A stretch of 64,000 bases of DNA from Thalassotalea sp. LPB0316. Lineage in GTDB: Bacteria > Pseudomonadota > Gammaproteobacteria > Enterobacterales > Alteromonadaceae. The translations under genes and the position numbers were made by a program. The notes under the pieces are model-generated. The model did no database searches and was not told the DNA's origin. It saw only the letters and a list, made by a program, of their open reading frames with translations. Positions within the stretch are counted from its first letter, which is position 1; each line of letters begins with the position of its first letter. The DNA lies in assembly GCF_014898095.1 (NCBI RefSeq), contig NZ_CP062946.1, forward strand, positions 1,984,001-2,048,000, written 5' to 3'. Shown here piece after piece: positions 63,830-64,000 of the stretch.

Positions 63830-64000
63830 TTAATTTACGCGTTTACTCGCCACTTCACCGAGGTGAGCTGATGCCGCTTTAATAGCGTCTAAACTCGCTT
63901 CGACATCTGATTTTGGGGTTTTGCCGATCAAAAACTCACCCACTTCTAGCGAATTGTTTTTTGCCGCGAAGACTAAAATATTATCACCGTCGCAACCGAC
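63830..64000 (-). CDS. C-terminal end of an unrecognised protein (truncated by window edge)
   Basis: The last 56 residues of a minus-strand gene whose start is outside the window: VGCDGDNILVFAAKNNSLEV, then GEFLIGKTPKSDVEASLDAI and a helical tail ending EVASKRVN. No family recognised. The terminator just downstream supports it being a real, expressed gene. Confidence 0.6.
   Translation of the reverse strand, partial: VGCDGDNILVFAAKNNSLEVGEFLIGKTPKSDVEASLDAIKAASAHLGEVASKRVN

Overview
The window is a chromosomal segment of a gammaproteobacterium, most likely a marine member of the Alteromonadales (Colwelliaceae or Thalassotalea type). That placement is inferred from family resemblance and gene order, not from a search. 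Two blocks match Escherichia coli order: rlpA-rodA-mrdA-rlmH-rsfS-nadD-holA-lptE-leuS-ybeL at the left, and lnt-ybeX-ybeY-ybeZ-miaB, then ubiF and a Met/Leu/Gln tRNA operon, at the right. Base composition is moderately AT-rich and even, with no sign of a large foreign island.

Layout. 1-9.2 kb (minus): cell elongation, ribosome maturation, NAD synthesis, DNA polymerase III delta, LptE and LeuRS; a YbeL-like zinc-ribbon gene diverges from leuS. 9.9-11.4 kb: a complete IS3-family element inside a tandem-repeat tract. 11.5-17.4 kb: Lon-family protease, DeaD helicase, HPPD. 17.4-17.96 kb: gene-free repeat region. 18-22.5 kb: carbonic anhydrase, PpiC, a small membrane protein, a chemoreceptor, agmatine deiminase and a PilZ-like protein. 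22.6-33.8 kb: envelope genes lolCDE, comEC, msbA-lpxK-ycaR-kdsB, then an SDR and an alkyltransferase-like protein. 34-36.1 kb: an S46 peptidase. 36.6-43.5 kb (minus): kynurenine degradation cluster. 43.7-49.2 kb: hydrolase, TPR protein, small heat-shock protein, exported peroxiredoxin, a response regulator-CheC fusion and a diguanylate cyclase. 49.3-56.6 kb (minus): an amidohydrolase, then lnt-corC-ybeY-ybeZ-miaB. 56.9-60.2 kb (minus): a large propeller sensor with a degenerate kinase-like end and a small unknown gene. 60.6-62.6 kb: a 2OG-Fe(II) oxygenase and ubiF. 62.8-63.6 kb (minus): seven tRNAs. A truncated unknown gene reaches the right edge.

How the genes connect. MsbA, LpxK and KdsB (lipid A/Kdo), LptE (LPS export), LolCDE and Lnt (lipoproteins) and PBP2-RodA-RlpA (wall) make much of the window envelope biogenesis. 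The kynurenine cluster encodes five consecutive-type steps plus the aldehyde dehydrogenase and deaminase of the 2-aminomuconate branch, but neither tryptophan dioxygenase nor ACMS decarboxylase is present. HPPD gives a second aromatic amino acid route and has a near-consensus TyrR box upstream.

Most notable unexplained structure is intergenic: a ROSE-like RNA thermometer hairpin that covers the Shine-Dalgarno sequence of the small heat-shock gene behind a sigma32-like promoter; five intergenic tracts of short tandem repeats, purine-rich on the left and pyrimidine-rich on the right, one split by the IS; a REP-like hairpin (ATTCCCGA...TCGGGAAT) in six copies; and three long-inverted-repeat, MITE-like elements.
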